In this document: in pieces, positions 1 to 8,857 of the stretch
Layout: each line of letters starts with the position of its first letter
Numbering within the stretch: position 1 is the first letter of the stretch
Assembly (NCBI RefSeq): GCF_000378205.1
Contig: NZ_KB899421.1
Location: forward strand, 1-64,000
Reading direction: 5' to 3'
Length of the DNA: 64,000 bases
Source: Sediminispirochaeta bajacaliforniensis DSM 16054
Lineage (GTDB): Bacteria; Spirochaetota; Spirochaetia; DSM-16054; Sediminispirochaetaceae
The notes under the pieces: model-generated
What the model saw: the letters and a program-made list of their open reading frames with translations, nothing else
What the model was told of the DNA's origin: nothing
Database searches by the model: none
Translations under genes and position numbers: made by a program

Positions 1-1514
1 GCCTCTGCCTCTGCGGGGACCTCTACATCTTCGAACGGCTCTTCTATCTCGTCGAGAAAATCTTCCGGTGCGGCTTCGGGTTCAAGAGATTCCAGTTCGA
101 TCTCCGGCTCAAGCTCAACTTCGGGTTCGACCGGCTTTTCGTGTTCAATCGGTTCTTCGTGTTCCGGAAGGTCGAAGTCGGTCAAGCCGTCGATATCGCT
201 CTCCAGGTCACCGAGGTCAAGCTCCTCTTCGGAGGTTTCAAAGTCGCTGAGGTCGAGCTCTTCGATCTCGGGAAGATCGTCGAACTGATCGAGTTCAGTC
301 TCGCTCTCGTCGGCGGATTCGGATTCGGGTTCTGCTTCCGGAAGTTCGATCTCGGCTTCTGAGGTTTCCGGCTCAGCCTCAGTCTCAACCTCTTCCAGGC
401 TTATCTCTTCGGGCAGCTCTTCGACAGGCAGTTCCTCTGGAGATTCGCTGGAATCGGCGGAGACGGGAAGATCAGCGGCTTCTTCTTCAAGAGCTTCGAA
501 GGGGCCCATTTCTTCGGTTACATCGGCGGTGTTGAGGATATTATCCAGTTCATCACCGGTGAGGGCTATGGTTTCATCTTCATCATCCTCAAAGAACCCA
601 GCGACCTCATCCTTTTCTGCCTTTGCCGGAGTCTCTTCATCTTGCATTTCAGAAGGAGAGGGCGGTCCAACCTCTTCGTGTTCTTTTTTGCGAAGAACCG
701 AAAGTTCTTTTCGGAGACTTGTAAGTTCATCTTTGATACTGAGTAGTTCTTGTTCTATTTTGGAAAGAACTGCGCCTTCCGCGAGAGGTGTCTCTTTTTC
801 CCCTTTTATGTCTATCCCGAAATCATCTTCAAAGGCGCTTATATCATCGAATTCGGTGAGATCATCGATACTTTCATCATCTTCTTTTGTATCGGAGGTG
901 GGTATTTCTATCTCCTCAAGTTCGGGAAGTTCTTCTCCGTAATCTTTCTGATCCAATTCGCCGATGTTCAATTCTTCGATTTCGGTCTCGAAATCCTCAT
1001 CGATGAGTTTGAGGTCTGCTTCATCCGATTGCTGGGGCATTGTCTCTTCTGAGTCCGAAAGAATTGCTTCGGCTTCCATATCAAGCTGATCGAGATCAAT
1101 ATCTTCAATATCGCTATCAATTGCCTTGTTTGAAGATGATGCTGAATCAATTGTAAAGGTATCGTCATTTAAATCATCTATTTCATTGGTGAAAATTTCT
1201 TCATCGGCATCAAGCGTCTCATCGAAGTCGAGATCGAGGTCGAAGACCTCTTCATCGGATGATATGTTGTCGCTTGTCCCCCGTTCCCTCTCATCTCGTT
1301 CCTTATCAAGATCGCCTAAAAGGGCTTCTTCTTCGTCCGAGATATTTGATAGAGAAGTTTCCTGAGGGATGTCGAGGTCTTCGAGCTCGAAGTTTTCGTC
1401 TTCCGATTCTTCCAGAGGAATTTCTTCCGGGGCTGTCTTTACCCAAACACCGTACTGCTCAAGTTCGAGTTCGTCGTCGATGTTATCAAAATTGTTTTTT
1501 TGATCGCTTGCCAT
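1..1514 (-). CDS. Long acidic, Glu/Asp-rich protein (C-terminus beyond window)
   Basis: The frame is open for 504 codons from the ATG at 1514 to the window edge, so the C-terminus is missing. A good Shine-Dalgarno (CAGGAG) lies just upstream. The protein is extremely acidic, built of Glu/Asp/Leu/Ile runs interrupted by Ser and Pro, and looks largely disordered. Two spots are less repetitive: near residues 20-30 the motif EQYGVWVKTAPE, and near residue 310 ETIALTGDELDNIL. A short coiled-coil-like stretch with heptad Leu/Ile and mixed charge lies near residues 245-280. No signal peptide or membrane segment is visible. I have a weak impression of similar YGVWVK and LTxxELDNIL motifs in other spirochaetal proteins, but I cannot name the family. 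It is divergent from the ftsB-like gene. The many Ser-rich open frames on the opposite strand are shadows of its acidic codons. Confidence 0.85.
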   Translation of the reverse strand, partial: MASDQKNNFDNIDDELELEQYGVWVKTAPEEIPLEESEDENFELEDLDIPQETSLSNISDEEEALLGDLDKERDERERGTSDNISSDEEVFDLDLDFDETLDADEEIFTNEIDDLNDDTFTIDSASSSNKAIDSDIEDIDLDQLDMEAEAILSDSEETMPQQSDEADLKLIDEDFETEIEELNIGELDQKDYGEELPELEEIEIPTSDTKEDDESIDDLTEFDDISAFEDDFGIDIKGEKETPLAEGAVLSKIEQELLSIKDELTSLRKELSVLRKKEHEEVGPPSPSEMQDEETPAKAEKDEVAGFFEDDEDETIALTGDELDNILNTADVTEEMGPFEALEEEAADLPVSADSSESPEELPVEELPEEISLEEVETEAEPETSEAEIELPEAEPESESADESETELDQFDDLPEIEELDLSDFETSEEELDLGDLESDIDGLTDFDLPEHEEPIEHEKPVEPEVELEPEIELESLEPEAAPEDFLDEIEEPFEDVEVPAEAE

Positions 1515-1659
1515 TGCTCGCTCCTGATTCCTATTCCACACTATTTCCTCTATCGGAAGAAAGCTGCGCTTACATAAACCTATTTTGAAGATTAACAGAT
1601 CAAAAAGAAAATAACAATGTGAAAATGACCTCATAAGCATAACTCTACCTGCCGTTAAT

Positions 1660-2109
1660 GTGTATATGAAGCGTGTATGGTCGTTTTTACTTGGCGTGTA
1701 TGTGGCTGGGATGGCCTATGGTGGCTTGACTCTTATTTGGGGGCCAAAGGGGTATCTACAGTATCAGCATTTGCTTGCATATAAGGTTAAGTTGGAAGCA
1801 AATGTGAACCAGCTTGAGGATTATCATAGTGATTTGGCTCTACATGCAAAATCACTTGCATCTGATAGAAAGGCGGTAATGCTTGCAGCCAGAGAGTTGG
1901 GATATTATCAGGATGATGAAGGACGGATTGTTCTTGAAAATGGATATAAACCGACCTCCTCTGGTAGCTTTGCGGTAGGAGCCTTTATCAAGCCCTACGA
2001 GAGTGAACAATCCCCTGTTTTTGTTCTTAAGCTTGTTGCTATTTTTATGGGGGCTGTTGTTACATTGTTGACTTGGAATTTTTTTACTTCGGAAGGGAAA
2101 AAAAGATGA
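1660..2109 (+). CDS. FtsB/DivIC-like septum formation initiator protein
   Basis: A 149-residue protein with an N-terminal membrane segment (about residues 8-28), a short coiled coil (about 45-75) and the family-typical segment ending in RELGYYQDDEGRIVL. It has a second hydrophobic segment near the C-terminus (about 120-142), which classical FtsB lacks. FtsB/DivIC proteins bridge early and late divisome components at the septum. The start could be either of two ATGs six bases apart; neither has a clear Shine-Dalgarno. The stop overlaps the start of the YrdC-family gene (ATGA), implying translational coupling. The family call rests on topology and the LGYY-type motif; the exact role is inferred. 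Confidence 0.7.
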   Translation: MYMKRVWSFLLGVYVAGMAYGGLTLIWGPKGYLQYQHLLAYKVKLEANVNQLEDYHSDLALHAKSLASDRKAVMLAARELGYYQDDEGRIVLENGYKPTSSGSFAVGAFIKPYESEQSPVFVLKLVAIFMGAVVTLLTWNFFTSEGKKR

Positions 2110-2681
2110 CGCGGCGGATATCGAGGAATGATCCCAATCTTTTAGACGTCCTGACCGAAGTCCTGCTTCGGGGTGAACCGGTCATCATGCCCTGCGATAC
2201 TATATATGGTATTGTCGGAATAGTGCCCGCAAGTGAAAAAAAAATCAGAGCTTTAAAGGACCGGTCGGAGACAAATCCATTTTTGCAGCTAATAAACTTT
2301 TCTCTGCTTCCCCGTGTGGTTCGAGGGGATGTTCCCGAGCGATTAATGCGATATTGGCCGGGAGCCCTGACCCTTATCCTCGATGCCGTTGGGGGCGGTA
2401 CGGTAGGGGTGCGAATACCAGATGACGAGCTTCTTCAACATTGCATCGAAAGGGTTGGCATGCCATTATACTCAACAAGTGTAAACAAAAGTGGACAACC
2501 TAATATTAATGCTATTGAAGAGATTGTGGCATTATTTGGGAGTCGGGTGGAGTTGATTGTTGATGCGGGAATCATGGGGCAGGGACAGGCCTCTACGATC
2601 ATTAATGCACGAAGTAAGCCCTATGTTCTTCTAAGACAGGGGGCGGTGCGTGTAGATGGTATAAAAAACCAGACAACCTAA
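2106..2681 (+). CDS. tsaC: Sua5/YrdC/YwlC family threonylcarbamoyl-AMP synthase
   Basis: A 191-residue YrdC-fold protein. The family makes L-threonylcarbamoyl-AMP from threonine, bicarbonate and ATP, the first step of the t6A37 modification of ANN-decoding tRNAs. The conserved N-terminal block (MPCDTIYGIVG, then KDRSETNPF where many members have KxRP) and the central WPGALTLIL and SVNKSG blocks are present. It is the short form without the C-terminal Sua5 domain. The ATG at 2106 sits in an ATGA overlap with the preceding gene and has GGAAGG upstream. Its stop codon lies in the loop of an intrinsic terminator, so the transcript ends right behind translation. Confidence 0.85.
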   Translation: MTRRISRNDPNLLDVLTEVLLRGEPVIMPCDTIYGIVGIVPASEKKIRALKDRSETNPFLQLINFSLLPRVVRGDVPERLMRYWPGALTLILDAVGGGTVGVRIPDDELLQHCIERVGMPLYSTSVNKSGQPNINAIEEIVALFGSRVELIVDAGIMGQGQASTIINARSKPYVLLRQGAVRVDGIKNQTT

Positions 2682-2707
2682 TAATTGTTGTCTGGTTTTC
2701 TTTTTTT
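2665..2707. terminator. Bidirectional intrinsic terminator
   Basis: A perfect 13-bp stem (2665-2677 with 2687-2699) with a 9-base loop. It has a T run on the right (2701-2707) and an A run on the left, so it can terminate both the rightward ftsB-yrdC transcript and the leftward DUF1015 transcript. The TAA stop of the YrdC-family gene is in the loop. Confidence 0.93.
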
Positions 2708-2717
2708 CTGCTTTTGC

Positions 2718-4049
2718 TTATCTGGTGATTTTTCTTGCTTCCACGTAAAAACGCTTCTCATGGGCCTCTCCCATTGAAAAGGTTTTTCTGGGAAGTGCAC
2801 CGTCGAGAATAACGGTTTTAAAGAAGTCTCCCTTATCCAGGGCGGGAAGAAGGATACCGCAGTTACCAGGTTTCCTTCCCAGTTTGATCGTTACATCTTC
2901 ACCGTGTATGTAATCAACCGAGGTTCCCTTGTGTGCGAAAAGGTAGGAATCCATAACGGCTTGTACCGTACCCGCAGCAATGGTCGAATTCGAATCCTTT
3001 ACCTCAATGACGCCGATTTGCTCTTCATCGACATAGCCAATTCGCTGAATTTCATCCTTGGTCTTAATGCTTTCCATGATAGCATCGACAGAGTCAAGTT
3101 CCTTGAAATTGACCGTCCCCACGCTCGAGAAGGCCTCAAGAAACTCTTTCGTATCTATAGCAAAGAGGACCCGATGAATCGGTTCGAAGATGAGGCCTTC
3201 ATCATAGATGTTTTCCACTTCAACCAAAGCCCAGCGGGCCGGATGATTCATAATATCGGAATCAGAAGCCTTGTTTGCTTTTATCTCTTCCCAGACAGCC
3301 TTTGCCGTTGCTAAACTGTGGTTGCCGTCTCCCATAGCAAAGAGGAGAACATCTTTGCTTCCGTAGCGCTTTTCGAAGATCTTTGGATCGGCAAGCTTTG
3401 TTAGTGCAGCTGCGATGGATTCCATACGACTTTGATCGATTTTATATCCTGTAAGATGACCGCCATCTTTCATGAGATCGAAGTCGTAGATTTTCTGGAG
3501 GCGATCAAGTTGGGTAGTAAGCGGTTCGATAACGGTTTTATCGGGGTCGTCGATGAGAACCATGATATGCGGCAACTCGAGAGGTGCACCTATTCGGATT
3601 TTCTTTCTGGGGGGGATTCGTTCTATGATCGTTCCTTCCGTCGCACGTATCAGGGTTGTGGAATCTTTGGAATAGTCATACGCTTCAAGATCGAGAGCCA
3701 CCATGAGTCCCCAGCGGCGGGGGCTGGTTCCTGTTTCCCGTTTGACTAGAAAAAAGGAGGGTTCATGTTCGGTAAGCACGCCGTCCGCAAGGTAGGCTTT
3801 CATAGCGTTCTGAATATTTTTGATTCGCTCCTGCGCATCGTTGTCTTCCAGGTAGCATTCAGGAAAAATCAGCTTAAAGGTCGACGGTACAGCGTCGGTT
3901 ATATGGGCAACCTCTTCCCAATATTCCGGCTCGGACGTGTATTGGTCGCAGGCAACGACGGCCCATTTGGACATGTCGATGTCCGAATTCGGCATAACAA
4001 TGGCAGGGGCGGCGACCCCCACTGCGGCAAGTTTGTCTTTGAAAGCCAT
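2718..4049 (-). CDS. DUF1015 family protein
   Basis: A 443-residue soluble protein that I recognise as DUF1015 (COG4198) from its overall pattern: an N-terminal VVACDQYTSEPEYWEEV block, a central LVKRETGT block and the signature GDGNHSLATAK. The biochemical role of the family is not established to my knowledge; some members sit near serine biosynthesis genes, but nothing like that is adjacent here. The start is ATG at 4049 with AAGGAG seven bases upstream. It is convergent with the YrdC-family gene through a shared terminator and divergent from the thiamine pyrophosphokinase gene across a 98-bp spacer that contains a spaced inverted repeat. Confidence 0.85.
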   Translation of the reverse strand: MAFKDKLAAVGVAAPAIVMPNSDIDMSKWAVVACDQYTSEPEYWEEVAHITDAVPSTFKLIFPECYLEDNDAQERIKNIQNAMKAYLADGVLTEHEPSFFLVKRETGTSPRRWGLMVALDLEAYDYSKDSTTLIRATEGTIIERIPPRKKIRIGAPLELPHIMVLIDDPDKTVIEPLTTQLDRLQKIYDFDLMKDGGHLTGYKIDQSRMESIAAALTKLADPKIFEKRYGSKDVLLFAMGDGNHSLATAKAVWEEIKANKASDSDIMNHPARWALVEVENIYDEGLIFEPIHRVLFAIDTKEFLEAFSSVGTVNFKELDSVDAIMESIKTKDEIQRIGYVDEEQIGVIEVKDSNSTIAAGTVQAVMDSYLFAHKGTSVDYIHGEDVTIKLGRKPGNCGILLPALDKGDFFKTVILDGALPRKTFSMGEAHEKRFYVEARKITR

Positions 4050-4071
4050 GGCTTACTCCTTCATCAATTTA

Positions 4072-4129
4072 CTGGCATATTATCTACGAAAAGGAAAAAA
4101 AACAAGCATAAAACTGTTGATTATGCCAG
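4072..4129. promoter_or_regulatory. Spaced inverted repeat between divergent genes
   Basis: CTGGCATA at 4072-4079 and its exact reverse complement TATGCCAG at 4122-4129 flank an AT-rich spacer between the divergent DUF1015 and thiN starts. The centre-to-centre distance is 50 bp, about five helical turns. This could be a paired operator serving both genes, but an 8-bp match is not strong evidence alone. Confidence 0.3.
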
Positions 4130-4147
4130 AGTAAGGAATTTGGATGT

Positions 4148-4774
4148 ATGAAACGAGCTTTTTTATTTATTGGCGGCGAGGGACCGATCGGTGATACTCT
4201 TCCCGAATTCCCCACTTCTTCGGATATGGTGATTGCCGCCGACTCGGGAATTGACTTGGCCGTCGCTTACGATGTTAGTGTGGATTATGCCGTTGGTGAT
4301 TTTGATTCTATAAAGAATAAATCTCTGCTTAATACGCTTGAAGATGGACATGTTATCATCTACGATCGAGATAAGGATCTGACCGACACGGAAATTGCCG
4401 TCTCCCATGCCCGGAATCTTGGCTGTGATGAATTGATCGTAATCGGCGGAGGCGGTGGGCGTGTCGATCATCTTCTCGCCCTTTTTGCCCTTTTCGATCG
4501 AGATTGGACTCCTAAAAGATGGTATGCCTCTTTTGGATCGGTCTTTTTGATAGAGAAAGAGAACTCTTTCTCTTTGCCTGTGGGGACCACGGTCAGTTGT
4601 TTTCCTGTCGGAGAGCAGGCGTGTTCCCCCTGGAGCCGTGGGCTCAAATGGGAACTTGATACCTTATTTTGGCAGAGGGGCAGTTTCGGTATAAGTAACG
4701 AGGTCAAAGAATCCTGTTTCCAAATAGGGGTCCACAGCGGTAGAATGATTTTCATTATTCCTGTTGATGAATAA
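4148..4774 (+). CDS. thiN: Thiamine pyrophosphokinase
   Basis: A 208-residue enzyme that transfers pyrophosphate from ATP to thiamine, giving thiamine diphosphate. Diagnostic motifs are present: AADSGIDLA, GDFDSI (metal and ATP binding), DLTDTEIA and GGGGGRVDHLL. The C-terminal beta-sandwich thiamine-binding region follows with weaker conservation, as usual for the family. The start is ATG at 4148. It is followed 18 bp later by a large spirochaetal gene on the same strand, probably co-transcribed. No TPP riboswitch is visible upstream; the 98-bp spacer is too short for a typical one. Confidence 0.9.
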   Translation: MKRAFLFIGGEGPIGDTLPEFPTSSDMVIAADSGIDLAVAYDVSVDYAVGDFDSIKNKSLLNTLEDGHVIIYDRDKDLTDTEIAVSHARNLGCDELIVIGGGGGRVDHLLALFALFDRDWTPKRWYASFGSVFLIEKENSFSLPVGTTVSCFPVGEQACSPWSRGLKWELDTLFWQRGSFGISNEVKESCFQIGVHSGRMIFIIPVDE

Positions 4775-4792
4775 TGATGAAGGGAGAAAAGC

Positions 4793-6586
4793 TTGGCAGG
4801 TCAAGTGGGGAAAGATGGAGATCGGCGTTCTGTCTTTTTTGAGTTAAGCAGATCGCTTTCTTCGACCGAAAGAGATGAGCTTCTCAATTCGATCAATAAA
4901 AGCTTGAAGATGAACACTCCAAGGGGCAGTGAGCCTCCCTCTTCGTCGGATACTGATGAGCTGAATCTTCGCTTGATGCAGGAGTTCAAGCGGATCTCGC
5001 TTTGGGAACGCTTCATGCTTTGGCTGAAAAAGCATCTGACAGGGAAGGGGTACGAGGCCCTTATGCTGGAGATGAAGCTTGATCGACTAAAGCGCACCAT
5101 TCGAAAGAATAATCAAAGCCTTACGGGTTTTGAAACCAGGGACCTCAAGCCGGGCTTCGCCCAGGAGCTTTGGCCCCTTTACGAAGATTCTTTACTGCTC
5201 TATTCCTGTTTCGATAAGCTGTTCGGTAAAAGTGGTCTGTTCCGTGATGTTATGATTTCGCTTTTTCAGAATGAATTAAAAGAGTCGATCAAATCTCCTG
5301 AGCAGGTATATTCCAGAGAAGAGATGATTGAGGTGTTTCGCCGGGAAGGAAGCGATGAGGCTGTCAGACGAAAAGGGGCCGAGCTTCTCGATGAAGAACT
5401 TGAGCAGGTAATAGATAAACAGCTGCTCAAGAGGCTGGAATCAGCCGTTGCTCCCATCCTCGCCGCCGACAGGCTTGTAAGATTTCCCTTTAAGCGTATG
5501 TTCGGGGCCTTCGGGGTTGTCGGCGTAGATCCTATGGATATGTATCAGGCGACCGGCAATATTCCCACCTTCCGTAATGCTACCGCCGTTACCATGCTTG
5601 ACCAGCTTGAACAACTTTTTCATGGTCTCTACCTCTTGTCGATTACGGTGGAAAGCGATCCCCTGACGCTTAATGTTGCCGATATCGTTCTGTCTGTTTG
5701 TAGAAAGCGTAGTGCACGGGAAGAAGAGAGCGAGGCCTTTCTTTCACATTTCAAGCATCTGGTGGAAACCACAGAAAGCTTTCTGGATGCCTCTTCTCTC
5801 CCCGAGCTGATCCGCTTTTTTCGACGTGATCCCTACTACAAGATACGTATCGTTCAGGAAAAAATGGACCTCAAGGCCTTTTTTCGTACGACACGGAAAA
5901 TCATCATGCGGGAATATATTGAGGAAGAGCTCCCCGGAGTTCGTGATGAAGCAACGGATCGCAATATTCGGGAAATTTTTGCAGAAGGCGACGTAGAACG
6001 CTTGAAGAATTATCGTACCTATCAATCAATTGCCTACGATGAATTGGCCCTGCCCATGTTTTTGTTTCAGCGATCTCTCGCTCTTTTATATGCCTTTTGC
6101 ACAAAGAACTATCGCAATGATATCCAGGAAACGGTTCAGATCCTTGACAGGGGGCTCTATGCTCTCAATCGTGTTGAACGTGATCGTTTATTGATGCATG
6201 CAAGTGCAATCGAGGATGTCGAAGAGGAAATACGCAAGCTTGATCATTCCCTTTCCAGCGAGGAAAGTGATGGGAAACTCTTCCAGCGCCTTCGGTTTTC
6301 CATGGGAGGGGATCAGGGTCAGTCCCGGATGTTTCGGTCCCTGGTCCAGCAGAAGGATAGCGAAGCGGCCTCCATTGTTCGTAGGGGATGTGAGGCCGTG
6401 GATGGTTTGAAGCGGATATTCGAGGACACGCTGAAGATCAGAAATGAATCGGGAACACAGGCCCTTAATCAGCACTATTTTGTCAAGGGAACTCCGGTAG
6501 CCTTACGATCGATTGTCGATCGCAATATTGCCACCCTGCGGCGTTTCTCCTTTGTTATGCAGCAGATCAAGCGAATGGAGTCGTAA
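4793..6586 (+). CDS. Large alpha-helical protein, spirochaetal (DUF5312-like)
   Basis: A 597-residue protein, mostly charged and helical, without signal peptide or clear membrane segments. It starts at TTG 4793 with AAGGGAG six bases upstream; there is no in-frame ATG nearby. A basic, Trp-rich segment near residue 70 (WERFMLWLKKHL) could be an amphipathic membrane-contacting helix. I believe it belongs to a conserved spirochaetal family (DUF5312-type), but the recognition is tentative and no function is known. Its last 20 bases overlap the convergent HIT-family gene. Confidence 0.75.
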   Translation: MAGQVGKDGDRRSVFFELSRSLSSTERDELLNSINKSLKMNTPRGSEPPSSSDTDELNLRLMQEFKRISLWERFMLWLKKHLTGKGYEALMLEMKLDRLKRTIRKNNQSLTGFETRDLKPGFAQELWPLYEDSLLLYSCFDKLFGKSGLFRDVMISLFQNELKESIKSPEQVYSREEMIEVFRREGSDEAVRRKGAELLDEELEQVIDKQLLKRLESAVAPILAADRLVRFPFKRMFGAFGVVGVDPMDMYQATGNIPTFRNATAVTMLDQLEQLFHGLYLLSITVESDPLTLNVADIVLSVCRKRSAREEESEAFLSHFKHLVETTESFLDASSLPELIRFFRRDPYYKIRIVQEKMDLKAFFRTTRKIIMREYIEEELPGVRDEATDRNIREIFAEGDVERLKNYRTYQSIAYDELALPMFLFQRSLALLYAFCTKNYRNDIQETVQILDRGLYALNRVERDRLLMHASAIEDVEEEIRKLDHSLSSEESDGKLFQRLRFSMGGDQGQSRMFRSLVQQKDSEAASIVRRGCEAVDGLKRIFEDTLKIRNESGTQALNQHYFVKGTPVALRSIVDRNIATLRRFSFVMQQIKRMES

Positions 6587-7061
6587 GCCCGGAAAGTGCT
6601 TTTTTTAGCCGTTCACAACTTACCTCTGGGCTTTCCACAAGAACCCTCTTTCCTGCCAGTAAATCGGCAATTCCCGTTTCTCTTGGATAACGGGGAATGA
6701 TGTGACGATGGATGTGGTCGATGGATGCTCCGGCCGTAAGCCCCATGTTATAGCCGATATTATAACCGGATGGGGCGTAAACTGCATCCAGAAGGTTTAG
6801 GCAGCTTCTTGTAATCCTATCCAGTTTTGCTTCCTGCTCACCTGTAAGTTCCCTGATGTCGGTAAGATGTCTTCGGGGAAAGATAAAAAGGTGGCCGGGA
6901 TTGTATGGATAAAGATTTACACTAACCAGGAAATCTTCATCTTCCCAGATGCAAAGATTGACAACGTCGTCACGTTTTTCGACGATTGAGCAGAGGATGC
7001 AGCCTGGATATTTTTCTCCTTTAACGTATTTCATTTTTTCAAAATTAAAAAAGTATTCCAT
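6567..7061 (-). CDS. HIT-family nucleotide hydrolase/transferase
   Basis: A 164-residue histidine-triad protein. It carries an N-terminal CxxC (CILC) that with downstream residues usually binds zinc in this branch, the NLYPYNPGHLFIFPRRH block, and the triad HIHRHIIPR. The family includes AP4A phosphorylase-like and Fhit-like enzymes acting on dinucleoside polyphosphates or nucleotidyl adducts; the substrate cannot be read from the sequence. The start is ATG at 7061, with an alternative ATG nine codons in; neither has a strong Shine-Dalgarno. It is the last gene of a leftward HAD, SPFH-like, HIT run. Confidence 0.88.
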   Translation of the reverse strand: MEYFFNFEKMKYVKGEKYPGCILCSIVEKRDDVVNLCIWEDEDFLVSVNLYPYNPGHLFIFPRRHLTDIRELTGEQEAKLDRITRSCLNLLDAVYAPSGYNIGYNMGLTAGASIDHIHRHIIPRYPRETGIADLLAGKRVLVESPEVSCERLKKALSGLTTPFA

Positions 7062-7070
7062 GTTTTTTAT

Positions 7071-7874
7071 TCACTCGTCCGGAGTTTCCGAGAGAAGGTC
7101 TTCAATCGAGATAAGATTTGGATCTTCCGCCCGGCTGAGTACCAGCTTGAGCAAGCCTGGATAGGTGCTCAAGAGCCTGCCATACTCCTCGAGAACAGCG
7201 AGACGCTCCTTACGCGATACACTCCATAGGCGTTCTTTTGAAAGGGCCTCTCGTTCCGCCGCCTCGGTGGTGGATAGCCGGTCGAAATAGAGCTTCTTTG
7301 CCATTTCATAGAGTTCCTTGTCGGGGAAGTGCCATGAAAGGATGGATATATTGGAGAATTCAAGTTCGGGGAAGGATGAGGAAAGATCTTCGTCAATGCC
7401 TATCCGATCGGGGTGCTGTGCAAGATAAGCAGATGCCGCATCGAGCACTTTGGCCTCTCTCGCTGTATACCAATCATTTAGGGTTTCCTGTGTCAGCCCC
7501 TCGTCTTTGACAAGATGAGGAAGCTCTTCAGGCCGTATCCGATAGGAAAGAGAGAGTTTAATGGTATAGTCGAAGGAGACCTCGTCGGGAAGAATCCCCG
7601 CATAGAGTTTTCCGGAAGGAAGCGTTCCCGATGATTCGATACTCCTATTTCGAGGCGTAAGATCGAAGAGGTGAAGCTTCATGTTTCCGGGTATGAGTCG
7701 TTCCGCTTCCCAGTAGAAAACCCCCGGTTTATATACGTTAGGGGCATAGCCGCTGGTCTTGGTAAAGAGAACGGCATAGTGGTTTTCGGGAATCAGATTT
7801 TGGATCCAACCGAAATAGAACACAACTCCGCCGAGTATAAGCAGGAGAATAAAAACAACAAGGATTTTTTTCAT
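7071..7874 (-). CDS. Membrane-anchored protein with SPFH/band-7-like N-terminus
   Basis: A 267-residue protein with one N-terminal membrane segment (about residues 4-24) and the rest outside the cytoplasm. After the anchor, the pattern NHYAVLFTKTSGYAPNVYKPGVFYW and the later region resemble the SPFH/band 7 fold, where YAV is followed by G.y...l.pG. It lacks the long C-terminal coiled coil of flotillins or HflK/C, having only a shorter charged helix (about 190-240). The start is ATG at 7874 inside an ATGA overlap with the upstream HAD gene, so the two are coupled. Function unknown; SPFH proteins generally organise membrane complexes or proteases. Confidence 0.72.
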   Translation of the reverse strand: MKKILVVFILLLILGGVVFYFGWIQNLIPENHYAVLFTKTSGYAPNVYKPGVFYWEAERLIPGNMKLHLFDLTPRNRSIESSGTLPSGKLYAGILPDEVSFDYTIKLSLSYRIRPEELPHLVKDEGLTQETLNDWYTAREAKVLDAASAYLAQHPDRIGIDEDLSSSFPELEFSNISILSWHFPDKELYEMAKKLYFDRLSTTEAAEREALSKERLWSVSRKERLAVLEEYGRLLSTYPGLLKLVLSRAEDPNLISIEDLLSETPDE

Positions 7875-8827
7875 GTGAAAGCTCCTTCGTCAAACATCAA
7901 GGGTATTTGCATAAGCTGGGTGACGACCGCATCGGGCCGAATCGTACGGCATTCCGGGACTTCTCGTCGTAACCTGAGACTTCGCTTATCTCCGGCAAAC
8001 AATATCGTTTTGCAGCCGCACTGCGATGCGGCAAGGATATCATTTCTTATATCGTTACCGACATACACTACCTCTTCGGGACGAATATGGTACACATCTT
8101 CAAGCTTTTCCAAGACCGGACGAAACATATTCGCCGATGGCTTTGCAACATGATGTTCGTATGAGTAGAAAAGAAGTTCAGAGGCGAATCCGAGATCGGT
8201 TTCGTCACCGCCGAAGAGCGCCTTGAAAGAGAGCGGGGTATAAAATTGCGCATTAGAGACAATCCCCATCGGCATAGGACGGCGTGTGAGAGTATCAAAG
8301 AGATCCAGTGCTCCGGGCATCGGCCATATCTTGTTTGTCGAAAGTTCATAACGGAGGGCCACAATAGAAAATGATGCCTCGTCGGCAGCCCCTTTGAGTC
8401 TGCCTTCCTCCTTGAGCCTGTCGATTACACGTTCCCATATACGGCGGATATCTACTTCTGGGACATCGATCCCGGCCAACCTCCGCGTGTTGTGTTCGCG
8501 TAAAATTTCTTCGAGATACACTTCGAAGACTCTTTCCGGAGTTTTGTCACCGGAGAGCAGAAAACCGCTATTGATCAGTGCCTCTGCCGCAGCCATGGCC
8601 CGCCGGGCCTTATCGCCGTCGGTATCTGATGCCTGAGAGATATCTCCACTGGCACTAATAAAAAGGGTACCGTAGATATCAAAGAGGCAAGCCCTGATCC
8701 CGGTCATTTGTGTTAACATCGGCCGAAGATCCGTTGATATTGGCTCGAGAGGAGAAAGTTGTTCTCGTATAATGGAAATCAGTACATCACGAAACACAAG
8801 CACATTGTACGATGGAACTTGTTTCAT
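7871..8827 (-). CDS. HAD-superfamily hydrolase
   Basis: A 318-residue haloacid-dehalogenase-type hydrolase. Motif I is CLFDIYGTLFIS, motif II is GIVSNA and motif IV is VYVGNDIRNDI, with a helical cap between. The N-terminal extension ending LRPMLTQMTGIRA before motif I is typical of one HAD branch, so I keep it. I chose the ATG at 8827; a TTG lies four codons upstream. The first motif-I Asp and the following D-x-Y pattern suggest phosphatase chemistry, but the substrate is unknown. Only 30 bp separate this start from the divergent small membrane gene, so their promoters must overlap coding sequence. Confidence 0.85.
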   Translation of the reverse strand: MKQVPSYNVLVFRDVLISIIREQLSPLEPISTDLRPMLTQMTGIRACLFDIYGTLFISASGDISQASDTDGDKARRAMAAAEALINSGFLLSGDKTPERVFEVYLEEILREHNTRRLAGIDVPEVDIRRIWERVIDRLKEEGRLKGAADEASFSIVALRYELSTNKIWPMPGALDLFDTLTRRPMPMGIVSNAQFYTPLSFKALFGGDETDLGFASELLFYSYEHHVAKPSANMFRPVLEKLEDVYHIRPEEVVYVGNDIRNDILAASQCGCKTILFAGDKRSLRLRREVPECRTIRPDAVVTQLMQIPLMFDEGAFT

Positions 8828-8857
8828 TCGCAACTGCAATTGTGCTACTATTAGCCT

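Noticed and set aside
529-942. Ser-rich open frame on the plus strand
   Set aside because: It is the antisense of the Glu/Asp-rich codons of the acidic protein (GAA/GAG/GAT read as TTC/CTC/ATC and TCT-type codons) and has no ribosome site.
8758-8773. Perfect TATAAT (8768-8773) inside the HAD-family gene as promoter for the small membrane gene
   Set aside because: No -35 element at 16-18 bp spacing; probably chance.
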